This document shows positions 12,001-18,294 of a stretch of DNA of 18,294 bases, in pieces (position 1 is the stretch's first letter; every line of letters starts with the position of its first letter). Under the pieces are notes generated by a model. It searched no databases, was not told the DNA's origin, and saw only the letters and a program-made list of their open reading frames with translations. This stretch comes from Chromera velia (taxonomy: Eukaryota > Sar > Chromeraceae), in the NCBI GenBank assembly GCA_018398765.1, contig JAHBMJ010002526.1:1-18294 (forward strand), read 5' to 3'. The translations under genes were made by a program, and so were the position numbers.

Positions 12001-13571
12001 CGGAGACGAAGAGGGACAGGGCTCTTTTTCTGCGTCTTCGAGTTCGGCTGCTGCTTCCTCTCCCGTGGGTGCGGCTGTCTCCTCGAATCCCTCCAAAAAG
12101 AAAAATAAAAAGAAGAAAAAGAAAAATGGAGGCGGAGGGGATGATGGGGACGGTGCTCCTGTTCTCGAAGACGACGACGCCGAATTCGACGCTCTGATTT
12201 CAGAGGTGTCCCAAGCCAACTGGACCTGCTCGCTTCCCTCTTGCAACGCCTCCACGCGAACTCTAGGCCGCCACTGTGCGTTCTGCAACAGACGCTTCTG
12301 CTTCTCCCACGCAGTCGCAGAGGCACATGGGTGCAGAGACGCAGCGTGCAAGAAGGCCAAAGAAGATTTCAGGTCAGGGGAGAAGGCACAAGCACGCATA
12401 CATACACGTGCATGCACACACACACACACACATACACATACACACGCATGAAGTCCCAGAGACTGGGGAAGGAAAGGCAGAAATGGTCTTCGCCGTCGCT
12501 TCTTGTGATGGCCGGAGGGGTGGAGAGAGGGCCGCATGGAACGAGATCCTACCGGAGGCTTATGTCAGAGCAGCGTCATGATTGATTGGTTGATTGATTG
12601 ACAGGTTCGTCCATCTATGACAAGCCTGAAGAGTTTGGATTCGTCGAGCGCGTTCCCGTTGCTAGCTTTGAAGGCAGGGGAAGGGGAAAAAAGCAATTTG
12701 TAACAAAAGAGGAAAATCAAGAGAAGAGAGCAAAAGGAAGGGAATGGAGGGGGGATGTGAGAAAGGATGTTGAGCGGAGGGGGAAAGTAGGTCAAGTACA
12801 GAATCACGCGTTCTGCCCGAGTGTCTTTGTCTTCTTTACTCGCTCTGGGGCATGCTTGGCATTGCAGCATGAATATGCGTCCTGTCCCTCTCTCTTCCTT
12901 TCCCGTTTTTTCTTTCTCTGTCTTTTTACAGTGCGGACGTGTATGTGTTTTTGTACATGTTCATGTGTGTGCCTGCAATGTCAATCACTTCGAACAGAGA
13001 GGCCGCCACTCGAGACACTCGGGGAATTGCCAATGTGAACCCCTCTTACGGTGAGTCAGTCGGTCAGTATCGGTTTGTTCGTCTGTGTGTTTACGTGTCT
13101 GTATGTCTCTCTGCAACCGGTAAACAAAAGGAAATAGATGAGATGGGCTTGTGGACCGTCTTCTCACGCCTTCACGGACTCTCACGTTTTCACTGGGCTC
13201 GTTCATCTGGCTTTGAGCGTGTGCTCTGGTTTTGCCTTACCATCTCCTGCAGTGGGCGACAGGATTGGCGCCTGTTGCGTTTTGGGTCTCGTGCTGCATC
13301 GTCTGGATTGTTTTCGCTGTGCGCACTTCCACATTGGACTGTCTTTGCCATCCGTCTAAAAGTCTGAGACACACATTTTGCCTAGCATTTTGCTTGGCAT
13401 GCGAACTACCATCAAATTCCTGATAGGGCCGACAGACAGTCGAGGGTCTGAATGGATGCAGGCAACTGTCAGTGGAAGAAGGATTATGTGCGCCGACAGC
13501 TGGAAAAGAAACTTGATGAAGCTGAGAGCAAGAGGAAGCCCAAGGCCGCTGCTGCCAAGAAAAAGAAATGA
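5479..13571 (+). CDS. IGHMBP2-like: SMUBP-2/IGHMBP2-like SF1 helicase, 12 exons
   Basis: UPF1-like superfamily 1B ATPase/helicase expected to unwind RNA or DNA 5' to 3'; the animal member IGHMBP2 associates with ribosomes and tRNA-related factors. Model: join(5479..5623, 5715..6117, 6417..6657, 7144..7303, 7873..8479, 9107..9418, 9784..10001, 10212..10800, 11261..11344, 11656..12372, 12998..13050, 13462..13571). This is 3,639 nt, 1,212 residues plus stop TGA, all introns GT-AG with matching phases. Landmarks: ATP-site Q near 260, Walker A GPPGTGKT 278-285, motif Ia APSNVAVDN 306-314, DEAA 451-454, GDHMQLSPT 475-483, QYRM 517-520, [11 protein letters not shown] 672-682, NVAVTRARR 705-713, R3H about 898-943, AN1 zinc finger 1111-1146, lysine-rich tail. 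It is longer than human IGHMBP2 (about 990 residues) because of charged low-complexity linkers. ATG 5479 has A at -3 and an in-frame stop upstream at 5389. No defect is seen. The splice model comes from homology and phase only. Confidence 0.9.
5715..6117 (+). CDS. IGHMBP2-like: Helicase exon 2 (domain 1B, beta-barrel region)
   Basis: Residues 49-182. [20 protein letters not shown] matches the family LLKLQVSSQRTGLYGR block, followed by a [12 protein letters not shown] segment and a VTVAL segment typical of the 1B barrel. A glycine/glutamate-rich insertion ([20 protein letters not shown]) enlarges it. Acceptor TTCGCAG, donor GTAGGC at 6118, phase 2. Confidence 0.88.
6417..6657 (+). CDS. IGHMBP2-like: Helicase exon 3 (start of domain 1A, Q motif)
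   Basis: Residues 183-263. [14 protein letters not shown] aligns with the family (G)PASSLIEVLFGR segment, and the exon ends with LNGPQRNA, the adenine-contacting Q motif. The middle is acidic and glycine-rich. Acceptor GTGCTGCAG after a purine- and GT-rich intron 2; donor GTGGGT at 6658, phase 0. Confidence 0.85.
6658..7143 (+). other. Intron 3 with G-rich 5' end and CT/GT microsatellite
   Basis: It begins GTGGGTGGGTGG. G-runs at 6660-6662, 6664-6666, 6672-6674 and 6682-6685 have loops of 1, 5 and 7 nt, fitting the canonical G-quadruplex pattern on the transcript strand. Its 3' half is pyrimidine-rich, with (CT)n at about 7004-7037 followed by (GT)n to about 7066, then TTGTTTGCAG. Confidence 0.7.
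7004..7066. repeat. (CT)n-(GT)n compound microsatellite
   Basis: About sixteen CT units, a short CCCTCCCTCT bridge, then about eleven GT units, inside intron 3 of the helicase. Frames open through it are artefacts. Confidence 0.95.
7144..7303 (+). CDS. IGHMBP2-like: Helicase exon 4 (Walker A and motif Ia)
   Basis: Residues 264-316. It contains [13 protein letters not shown] (Lys284 is the P-loop lysine) and [10 protein letters not shown]. Its first fifteen residues align with IGHMBP2 without a gap, which fixes the acceptor TTTGCAG at 7143 instead of the AG seven bases downstream. Donor GTGGGT at 7304, phase 1. Confidence 0.93.
7326..7370. repeat. CCTGT pentanucleotide repeat
   Basis: Tandem CCTGT copies (TCCTGTCCTGTCCTGTTCTGT, then further CTGTC copies after GAGCG), just inside intron 4 downstream of its donor. 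Short and imperfect. Confidence 0.8.
7873..8479 (+). CDS. IGHMBP2-like: Helicase exon 5 (motifs II and III)
   Basis: Residues 317-518, the longest motif-bearing exon. In order: CRLGHPSRI, a charged coiled segment ([20 protein letters not shown]), [22 protein letters not shown] (Walker B Asp451, Glu452), [12 protein letters not shown] (motif III) and the start of QYR. Motif III has Met and Ser where human IGHMBP2 has Lys and Pro; UPF1 relatives vary at these sites too. Donor GTCCGA at 8480, phase 2. Confidence 0.93.
8849..9103. repeat. Long (GT)n microsatellite in intron 5
   Basis: About 255 nt of alternating GT with scattered interruptions (TATG, CGTGTG, TACTTG). It runs up to the acceptor GTGTGCAG of exon 6. 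It takes the place of a pyrimidine tract. The Cys-Val and His-Thr open frames read from it on either strand are not genes. Confidence 0.97.
9107..9418 (+). CDS. IGHMBP2-like: Helicase exon 6 (motif IV end, domain 2A start)
   Basis: Residues 519-622. The split Arg codon completes QYRM (motif IV), then [18 protein letters not shown] aligns with the family MHQAIMRWASDTMYLGQL. An acidic run ([12 protein letters not shown]) and a glycine/lysine-rich stretch interrupt the conserved sequence. The acceptor GTGTGCAG ends a long GT tract. Donor GTCAGT at 9419, phase 2. Confidence 0.9.
9784..10001 (+). CDS. IGHMBP2-like: Helicase exon 7 (motif V)
   Basis: Residues 623-695. It carries [18 protein letters not shown], then [20 protein letters not shown], the motif V signature of UPF1-like helicases, and RCNRNGSIG. 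Acceptor CTCACAG, donor GTCAGA at 10002, phase 1. Confidence 0.94.
10212..10800 (+). CDS. IGHMBP2-like: Helicase exon 8 (motif VI and charged linker)
   Basis: Residues 696-891. [20 protein letters not shown] (motif VI, arginine finger region) and CVVGDS complete the helicase core. The remainder, from about residue 770, is low-complexity Lys/Glu/Gly/Arg-rich linker ending in a helical [17 protein letters not shown]. Donor GTCGGT at 10801, phase 2, next to CAGT repeats. The linker is a likely spacer between helicase core and R3H domain. Confidence 0.9.
10811..10848. repeat. CAGT tetranucleotide repeat
   Basis: Imperfect CAGT repeats (CAGTCAGTCAGTCAATCAGT and on), starting ten bases after the intron 8 donor. 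Confidence 0.85.
10873..10912. repeat. TTTC / CT microsatellite
   Basis: About seven TTTC units grading into (CT)n within intron 8. Confidence 0.9.
11261..11344 (+). CDS. IGHMBP2-like: Helicase exon 9 (first half of R3H domain)
   Basis: Residues 892-919, 84 nt. It reads [17 protein letters not shown], the F-P-P...R...H half of the R3H single-strand nucleic-acid-binding fold. The acceptor TTAATTGCAG is good; the donor GTCAGT lies inside an AGTC repeat. The split codon gives Glu and joins to LGEELNL in the next exon with the spacing expected of R3H, which is the main support for this small exon. Confidence 0.85.
   Translation, partial: TRRGGGASPPVHSLPSVPEWKTEENAA
11343..11364. repeat. AGTC repeat across the exon 9 donor
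   Basis: GAGTCAGTCAGTCAGTCAG spans the exon 9/intron 9 boundary, so the donor GTCAGT is the first of several overlapping copies four bases apart. Confidence 0.85.
11656..12372 (+). CDS. IGHMBP2-like: Helicase exon 10 (R3H second half, acidic linker, AN1 zinc finger)
   Basis: Residues 920-1158. [20 protein letters not shown] completes R3H (arginine and histidine of the R-x3-H core are in exon 9). Next come an acidic tract ([14 protein letters not shown]), a serine/alanine stretch and a lysine run near 12100-12125. The AN1 finger spans Cys1111 to Cys1146: C-x4-C-x10-C-x2-C-x4-C-x2-H-x5-H-x-C, all eight ligands present. AN1 fingers also end animal IGHMBP2. Donor GTCAGG at 12373, phase 2. Confidence 0.92.
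12415..12446. repeat. (CA)n microsatellite in intron 10
   Basis: (CA)n with two CATACA interruptions, about 43 bases downstream of the intron 10 donor. Confidence 0.9.
12998..13050 (+). CDS. IGHMBP2-like: Helicase exon 11 (small exon after AN1)
   Basis: A 53-nt exon for residues 1159-1176, reading [17 protein letters not shown]. Support is indirect: acceptor GAACAG in the right phase (2), consensus donor ACG|GTGAGT in phase 1, and exact joining to the final exon. The acceptor has a weak pyrimidine tract, so the 5' edge is the least certain in the model. Confidence 0.65.
13462..13571 (+). CDS. IGHMBP2-like: Helicase exon 12 (basic C-terminus and stop)
   Basis: Residues 1176-1212 and TGA at 13569-13571. 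It reads [20 protein letters not shown] followed by a Lys/Ala-rich end (about 1199-1212). The helical [14 protein letters not shown] stretch resembles basic tails after AN1 fingers. Acceptor ATGCAG at 13461. Confidence 0.78.
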
Positions 13572-14136
13572 TCGGAGGACAATCCACCGTGACATCGGTA
13601 TAGTGTTACTGCTGATGACCCGCCTAGCAGCCCCCTATAGCTGCTCCTGCTAGTACTCCTGGCATATACCCGAAATATCATTTCATATGAGACTATTATT
13701 ATGTGTCATCCTTTTTATACATTTATATATTAAACGATCGATTCAAGGTGAGACTTAATTCTACTACTATTCGAACATAATAGCAACATTTATTAAAATC
13801 TTGCATCTTGCACCCTGCAGCACTTGATACACCTTTTCTCATCCTTACTATTAATTGCTAGTGTTGCAAATTCAAATGCGAGATTGAAATATTCTTTGAC
13901 TGTTGCACAGTGATCGTTATATTAATAAACACTATTATGCAAACTGTTTTACAGGGTGTTTTACAGCGTCTGCTGTAGTTCATTAAAACAACTTATAGAT
14001 GAATACACACATACATAGTAACAGTGCAACAGTGCAGCAACACTAGGTATAACATGAATTATACTACCATAGTGGGAACTAAATTTTAAAGATTCTAGCT
14101 AGGGCTCTCAGGCAGAATTAATTAATTAATTAATCA
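13572..14136. other. AT-rich spacer downstream of the helicase
   Basis: It contains the helicase 3' untranslated region and intergenic DNA. An AATAAA at 13924-13929 could be a polyadenylation signal, about 350 nt past the stop, but nothing else supports it. The segment ends in (AATT)n at about 14116-14133, directly before the retroelement fossil. No gene is seen. Confidence 0.5.
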
Positions 14137-14154
14137 ATGAATCGGCAGGTATGG

Positions 14155-14166
14155 TACGCAGACGAT
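14155..14166 (+). other. Reverse transcriptase catalytic box YADD
   Basis: TAC GCA GAC GAT encodes Tyr-Ala-Asp-Asp, the metal-binding core of reverse transcriptases, followed by ALA/SER-rich residues and GYCPEPDKT about thirty residues on. Intact in this copy. Confidence 0.85.
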
Positions 14167-15105
14167 GCGTCCTGCCTCGGCAGGCTAGTGATGATCAGGG
14201 AATGGTACCGCACAGTGCTGCAGAGGGGTCCGGCCACAGGCTACTGCCCCGAGCCTGATAAGACAATTCTCGCAGTTCCAGCACGGTTTGTGGAAGAAGC
14301 TAAGAGAGTGTTTGCCAAGTTTTTACCCAAGGAAGAGGGGGGAAAAGGAATGACCATAGTGACAGGGTGCAGACTCCTAGGAGGATTTATGGGAGATGAA
14401 GCGGAGAAAGAGAAATGAGTGGGAAACAAGGTGGAAAAGTTCGTGAAGAGAACGGAGAAAGTGGCTAAAGCAGCTGTGTATGTGCCCAAGGAAGCGTACA
14501 CGGCGTACTTTAAGTCATAACAACAGGGGTGGAGGTTCCTGCAGAGGGTTACATAGGCAAGAGGAGAACAGTTTAATCCCCTCGAGGCAGCCATTCAAGA
14601 CAGGCTGCTCCCAGCCTTACTGTTCAGGAGGCCCCGCGACAGCCCCCCCACCGCCGTAGAGCAATTGATGCGAGAGGTCAGTGCACTGCCAGTTAGACTG
14701 GGGGGGATGGGGATTGATAATCCTAGGACAGAAGGGGGAGAAGCGAGAGTAACGTCTCAAGCAGCAAACAGAGAGCTCACACAGGCCATTCAAAAAGGAA
14801 GAGAGGTAGAGGAGGAAAAAGAAAGAGAGGAAAGGAAGGAGGCCCGCAAAGAGCACAGCCAGAGGAAGAGAGCGGAGGAGAATTTCAAAGAGAGATGGAA
14901 GAGGGTGAAAGAATGAAACGGAAGTTTCGGGGGTAACGGGGGAGCAGAGGAGAGCAGTTAGAGATGCAAAGGCAAAGCGACACTCGGGATGGCTCAGTGT
15001 GGTCCCACGAAAAGCGGATGACATGCTCCTCAGCCCAGAAGAGTTCCGAGATGCCCTCACCCTGCGCTACTAATTTAAGGCGCAGGGAGACAAGAGGAAC
15101 AATAT

Positions 15106-15190
15106 TGCAAGGGGTGTAGGAGCAGCTGGGGGCTGCAGCACGCCTTCAATTGTAAGAGAGGGGGACATGTCGGGAGGAGGCACAACGAGG
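15106..15190 (+). other. C2HC zinc cluster and GG...RH motif of the retroelement
   Basis: Cys-x2-Cys-x7-His-x3-Cys followed by GG....RHNE. The spacing is close to the C-x2/3-C-x7/8-H-x4-C cluster upstream of the restriction-like endonuclease in R2-group elements. All four ligands remain. Confidence 0.6.
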
Positions 15191-15303
15191 TAAACCAGGC
15201 ATGGTATGACCTGGCAGAGCTAGCGTTCGCGTCGGCAGTAGGAAGGGGGGAGCCAGTAGTGAGGGCAGAGGGAGAGGTACCGGGTCGACCGGCCCTCTAT
15301 AGG

Positions 15304-15360
15304 GACTTCTCAGTGTGGGGACTCTGGGTAAGACAGAGGTAGGCAATCCTAGATACAAGG
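15304..15360 (+). other. Nuclease-like D...DxR segment of the retroelement
   Basis: Asp at 15304-15306 (RDFSVWGLW) and Asp-x-Arg at 15352-15360 (ILDTRV), sixteen codons apart, resemble the paired acidic residues of PD-(D/E)XK folds, with Arg in the usual Lys place. A TAG at 15340 interrupts it. Assignment is by pattern only. Confidence 0.45.
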
Positions 15361-15728
15361 GTGGTTAACACCCAGGCCGCCTCCTATGCACAGGGTGACT
15401 GGCAAAAAGTTCTCACCCGGTCAGCCCCGGGGAAATTCAAAAGGAGCAGTATGCCAAGCCGTGTAAGGACAAGGGGTACGATTTCACGCCTCTCGTCAAC
15501 AGTGTAGATGGGGCCCTCGAAAAGGACGCCGAGATGTTCCTAAAGAAGGTAGCGCATCTTGTGAGTCTGAAGTGGGATAGGACATATAGGCAGGTGTGCG
15601 CATACATGGAGGCAAGAATGCAGGCAGCGCACCACAGAGCAGCTAGCGGGTGCCTACGGGGCACCAGGGGAGAGGTGCGAAGAGTGAGCGTTGAGGGAGG
15701 GGCAGCGGCAGCGGTAGCACTCAGATAG

Positions 15729-16650
15729 AAGGAGTGATCGACGATCAGCTGTTCCTAACGGAAAAGGCAAGGTCGTGGGAAGACATGGAGTGTTCATACG
15801 TAGTTCAGATCGAGGGTTTAGAAGGTTTTGATGTAGGTTTTGATAGTTTGGTTTTTTCTGAGTCAAAACATGTGGAAAGCGTGGTAGTGCTGCTAGTACA
15901 CCGGTGCATCATATTGAAAACTATTGTTTACTTATGAATCATTGGAATCAATCAATATAGCTAGCAATTAATACACCTAGCAATATACTCACACAGGCTA
16001 TGATGATGCAGCAATATATATATACTTAACAATGTATATGTTAGTATAAGTAACGATAAATAGCGATTTAACCCCCCCCTTAACTATCCACCCACTCACC
16101 GAACGCGAGACTACTAGTATGAGCTTAGCTAAGCTTTGATAACTATGTGCGATACCCTAGGCGATACCTACTAGTAGATTCAATACCGCCGGTGGTCCAC
16201 CGTATACATACCATTGTACGTTATTTATATATTAAAATCGCTAGTAAAATCGCGATACGACGTCGGATATGCAAGAGAAGAACCCTTATACAAGCACCCA
16301 AAATGATGCATCGATCTCAGCATTAGCATTTTAAAACATTTGTTTTTTAAGTTTTGTTCACGCATTTCAACAATCTGTTTGAACTTTCGATCAGGAAAGA
16401 ACGCTGTCTGATCGAGTCTAGGATCGAGTCCCTTGCAAGCAATGTGTACGCACCTGTCTGCCATAGAGCGACTCATGGCCGCTCAATATTTGTTGAGAAA
16501 AACTTGAATAGATGAAAAGCACCGCCACACTGAATCAGCGCGGCAAAGGTCCGGCGCCTCCCAGTCACATTGCATGGTGCACGTGCTCTTGCACGGCTAC
16601 GGATGCTGCAACTGAGGAACAGATAAATAAGTATCATATATAGTGAATAA
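15729..16650. other. AT-rich spacer with small palindromes
   Basis: Possible 3' tail of the retroelement to about 15930, then AT-rich DNA. Local symmetry is dense at 16050-16260: perfect palindromes AGCTTAGCTAAGCT (16122-16135) and CTACTAGTAG (16168-16177), a GCGATACC direct repeat (16149 and 16161), and CGGTGG-T-CCACCG near 16189-16201. No gene or tRNA is recognised. Confidence 0.5.
16051..16255. repeat. Imperfect inverted-repeat pair, possible MITE-like remnant
   Basis: TAACGATAAATAGCGATTTA (16051-16070) has a gapped inverted match in TAAAATCGCTAGTAAAATCG at about 16233-16252, about 160 bp apart. The match needs gaps and the DNA is AT-rich, so chance is a real alternative. No transposase is present. 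Confidence 0.25.
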
Positions 16651-18294
16651 TACGTGAGACGAACACAGTACTGTGGAGCCCTCTCCGCCCCCCTTTTGGT
16701 CTTTGTGGGGGACTCTTCCGAGGACCTTCCGAGGGTTGACCATCTACTGGCTGAATTTTCTGCCCTTTTTCTTATACTAGGCCTGCATCCACCCCCCCCC
16801 TCCCCCTTCCGTTGCCCTTTTGTTCATGAATGCAAATCTGAACTTCCCTGCCTGCCCATGCAGTGTGTCAGAGTCCATGCAAGAACACCTTGCCCAGTCG
16901 TCTCCGGAATGAAAACGGGGACGGACTGAGACCGAAAAGGAAACAAAGTTGGTTGGTCGATTCGAAGGAGATTCAATAGAAGAGACAAAAAAGAGGAAAG
17001 GGACGGAAGAAGAATAGTTAGTGGGAGCAGCATCAAGCGAGATGAGGGGGGGAGGGGAGGAAAGCAGAAGCATCACACGACACGCAGACACATGCAGGGA
17101 GAGATTCAACTATCGACTGTCTTTGCCGTCAGCGCTGATCGATCGGCTCATTATTCTCGATATGCTTACAAATATTCATAGTGGAAAAAGCTGGAAGCAC
17201 AAAAAGAAGAGGATTTCGAGAGGTCCTCCTACCTACCTGATTGATTTCCTCTCCCCCCATCAATCAATCGATCGAACGCTCAACTGACTTACCGACCAGA
17301 GAACAACCCAAGCCAATCGATGGCGCGCTTGAAGAAACCCAAGCAAACCACCAAAAGGTTGAGCCGACGAATGATAAAGAAAACCTCATCTTTCTCGATC
17401 CCTTTCCCCCCCCCCCCTTCCGCTCTCTTGCTTTCAACTTGGTGAATGGTTGGAAAGAGTGGAACAACGATCCAATTCGTGAGCGGAGATGGTGAAAAGC
17501 CCAACAGGCCACTGCCTTGCTAAGTCAAAGTCTCTTTTTCGCCTTCCGTCTCTTTTTCTCCTTGTGGTCGTCTTTTTTTTTTCTTTCACTTGCCCCCAAC
17601 AGTCCGGGTGCTCGGGCAGACTCCTTAATTTCGAGTGACTTCGCTTCCCACCCAGACAAGCCAACTAGCAGGCAGAGGCAGGCCACAACCCTAGCTCCCG
17701 CAGATCTACTTCACTCTAACTGTGTCGCCACACACAAGAAGGAGAGAAGGCAAGGAGGGAAGCGGGAAGGGAAGCACGGAACCGGCCACACCGTCTGGAG
17801 CCGTCCTTCTGCCACCCACCCCCGGCTGCTCTTGTTCTTTCCCGCCCGCCCGCCCAAAGCTTTGGTGCAAAAGCAAACAATGGAGGGATTGAGAAGAACT
17901 TTCAGAACCCGCAGGCAGCCTGGAGGGAGACTTTTCTCCTCTCTTTTCTGATCTGATCTGGTCATATTGCACGTGCGTTCTTGACTTAACACTGTGGGTG
18001 AAGGGAGGGAGGGAGGGAGTGGGAAAGGACGACGAAGGCCCCGGATGATTGTCAGACGAATTAAGAGAAACGAAAGAAGGAAGACATGATGCACGAGTGG
18101 AGCAAGGACGCGCACGCCCACCCCTCTTTCTTTACCTGCACTTTATCTGTCTGCTCATGGACGGATCAACGTGACGAATTCATTTCTAACCTTCCCTTCA
18201 TCTGCTGGATCGTCTATTCGATCTCTGTCGCAGTTCGTTCGGTCGTGTTTGTTTCCCCTCATGCAAAAGTCCACTCCCACCCACCCACCCCCCC
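16651..18294. other. Mixed-composition region without a recognised gene
   Basis: Homopolymer C runs (about 16790-16798 and 17406-17417), purine-rich (about 16930-17060) and pyrimidine-rich stretches, and an ATCA/ATCG repeat near 17240-17275. Open frames on both strands (longest 144 codons at 17517-17951, starting at a non-ATG codon) overlap each other and show no domain. It may be the upstream region of a gene beyond the right edge. A short ATG frame at 17880-17951 could be a first exon, but nothing confirms it. Confidence 0.4.

Larger units (their letters stand above)
14137..15728 (+). mobile_element. 5'-truncated non-LTR-like retroelement remnant
   Basis: One degenerate reading unit can be followed across frame changes: reverse transcriptase from its YADD box, thumb-like region, basic helical segment, C2HC zinc cluster, nuclease-like segment and a conserved C-terminal block ending at the TAG 15726-15728. 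Everything 5' of the catalytic box is missing, and the copy starts just after an AATT run. Truncation at the 5' end is usual for target-primed retrotransposons. I do not see a poly(A) tail or convincing target-site duplication, so the 3' edge is set at the end of the reading unit. Confidence 0.72.
14137..15728 (+). pseudogene. Degenerate reverse transcriptase / endonuclease gene
   Basis: Reading frame 1 runs from 14137 to about 14911 with in-frame TGA 14416, TAA 14518 and TAG 14554; it then shifts to the 14912-15070 frame (stop TAA 15071), returns to frame 1 by 15106 (TAG 15340), and shifts again near 15436-15441 to the frame ending at 15728. All three stop codons are used as interruptions, which argues for decay instead of a variant code. 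Motifs: WYADDAS, GYCPEPDKT, RLLGGFMG, LPVRLGGMGI, LSPEEFRDALTLRY, QHAFNC, RRHNEV, DFTPLVNSVDG, and ALEKDAEMFLKKVAHL. I recall similar blocks in reverse-transcriptase ORFs of algae, oomycetes and cnidarians; the family name is not certain. Confidence 0.75.

Noticed and set aside
12605-12790. Possible cassette exon in intron 10 (open frame with [15 protein letters not shown])
   Set aside because: Its only acceptor (after 12604) needs phase 1, but exon 10 ends in phase 2; joining gives a stop within six codons. Skipping to 12998 keeps the phase.
14416-14556. Reassigned stop codons in the retroelement reading frame
   Set aside because: TGA, TAA and TAG all interrupt it, along with frameshifts, while the helicase ends normally at TGA. 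Decay is simpler.
16395-16445. tRNA T-arm-like GGATCGAGTCC
   Set aside because: The flanking bases do not form the five-pair stem, and no matching acceptor, D or anticodon arms are found on either strand.
17517-17951. 144-codon plus-strand frame near the right edge and 136-codon minus-strand frame over it
   Set aside because: Non-ATG start on plus, low-complexity composition, mutual overlap, no domain.

Overview
This is nuclear DNA from an intron-rich eukaryote. One gene can be read end to end through eleven GT-AG introns, several of them full of dinucleotide repeats. There are no bacterial operons or ribosome-binding sites. The look (simple repeats inside introns, long minisatellites, a decayed retroelement in AT-rich spacer) would fit a protist or alga such as a chromerid-type alveolate. 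That placement is an impression; nothing in the window proves it.

Layout. 1-540 is AT-rich spacer. About 541-4285 is a block of tandem repeats: a ~66-bp repeat array (541-1870), a 9-bp minisatellite (about 1915-2850), and a second, diverged ~66-bp array (about 2880-4285). 4286-5478 is GC-richer DNA with a consensus TATA box at 5146 and is probably the promoter and 5' leader of the gene that follows. 5479-13571 holds a complete 12-exon gene for a UPF1-like superfamily 1 helicase of the SMUBP-2/IGHMBP2 type. The exons sum to 3,639 nt (1,212 codons plus stop), all intron phases agree, and the protein has every helicase motif followed by an R3H domain and an AN1 zinc finger. 13572-14136 is AT-rich spacer. 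14137-15728 is a 5'-truncated, frameshifted and stop-riddled retroelement fossil. It begins at the YADD catalytic box of a reverse transcriptase and runs through a C2HC zinc cluster and a nuclease-like region, an order that recalls R2-type non-LTR elements. 15729-16650 is AT-rich spacer with a cluster of small palindromes. 16651-18294 is mixed, locally pyrimidine- or C-rich DNA in which I recognise no gene.

The helicase is the only gene I can support with confidence. It would act in RNA and translation-linked metabolism, as its animal relatives do. The most unusual points are: six consecutive introns (5 to 10) with GTC rather than GTA/GTG donors; an acceptor preceded by ~255 nt of GT repeat instead of a pyrimidine tract; a potential G-quadruplex over one donor and a similar G-rich donor on the next intron, on either side of the Walker A exon; the nested two-subfamily repeat block; and the RT-zinc-nuclease fossil.
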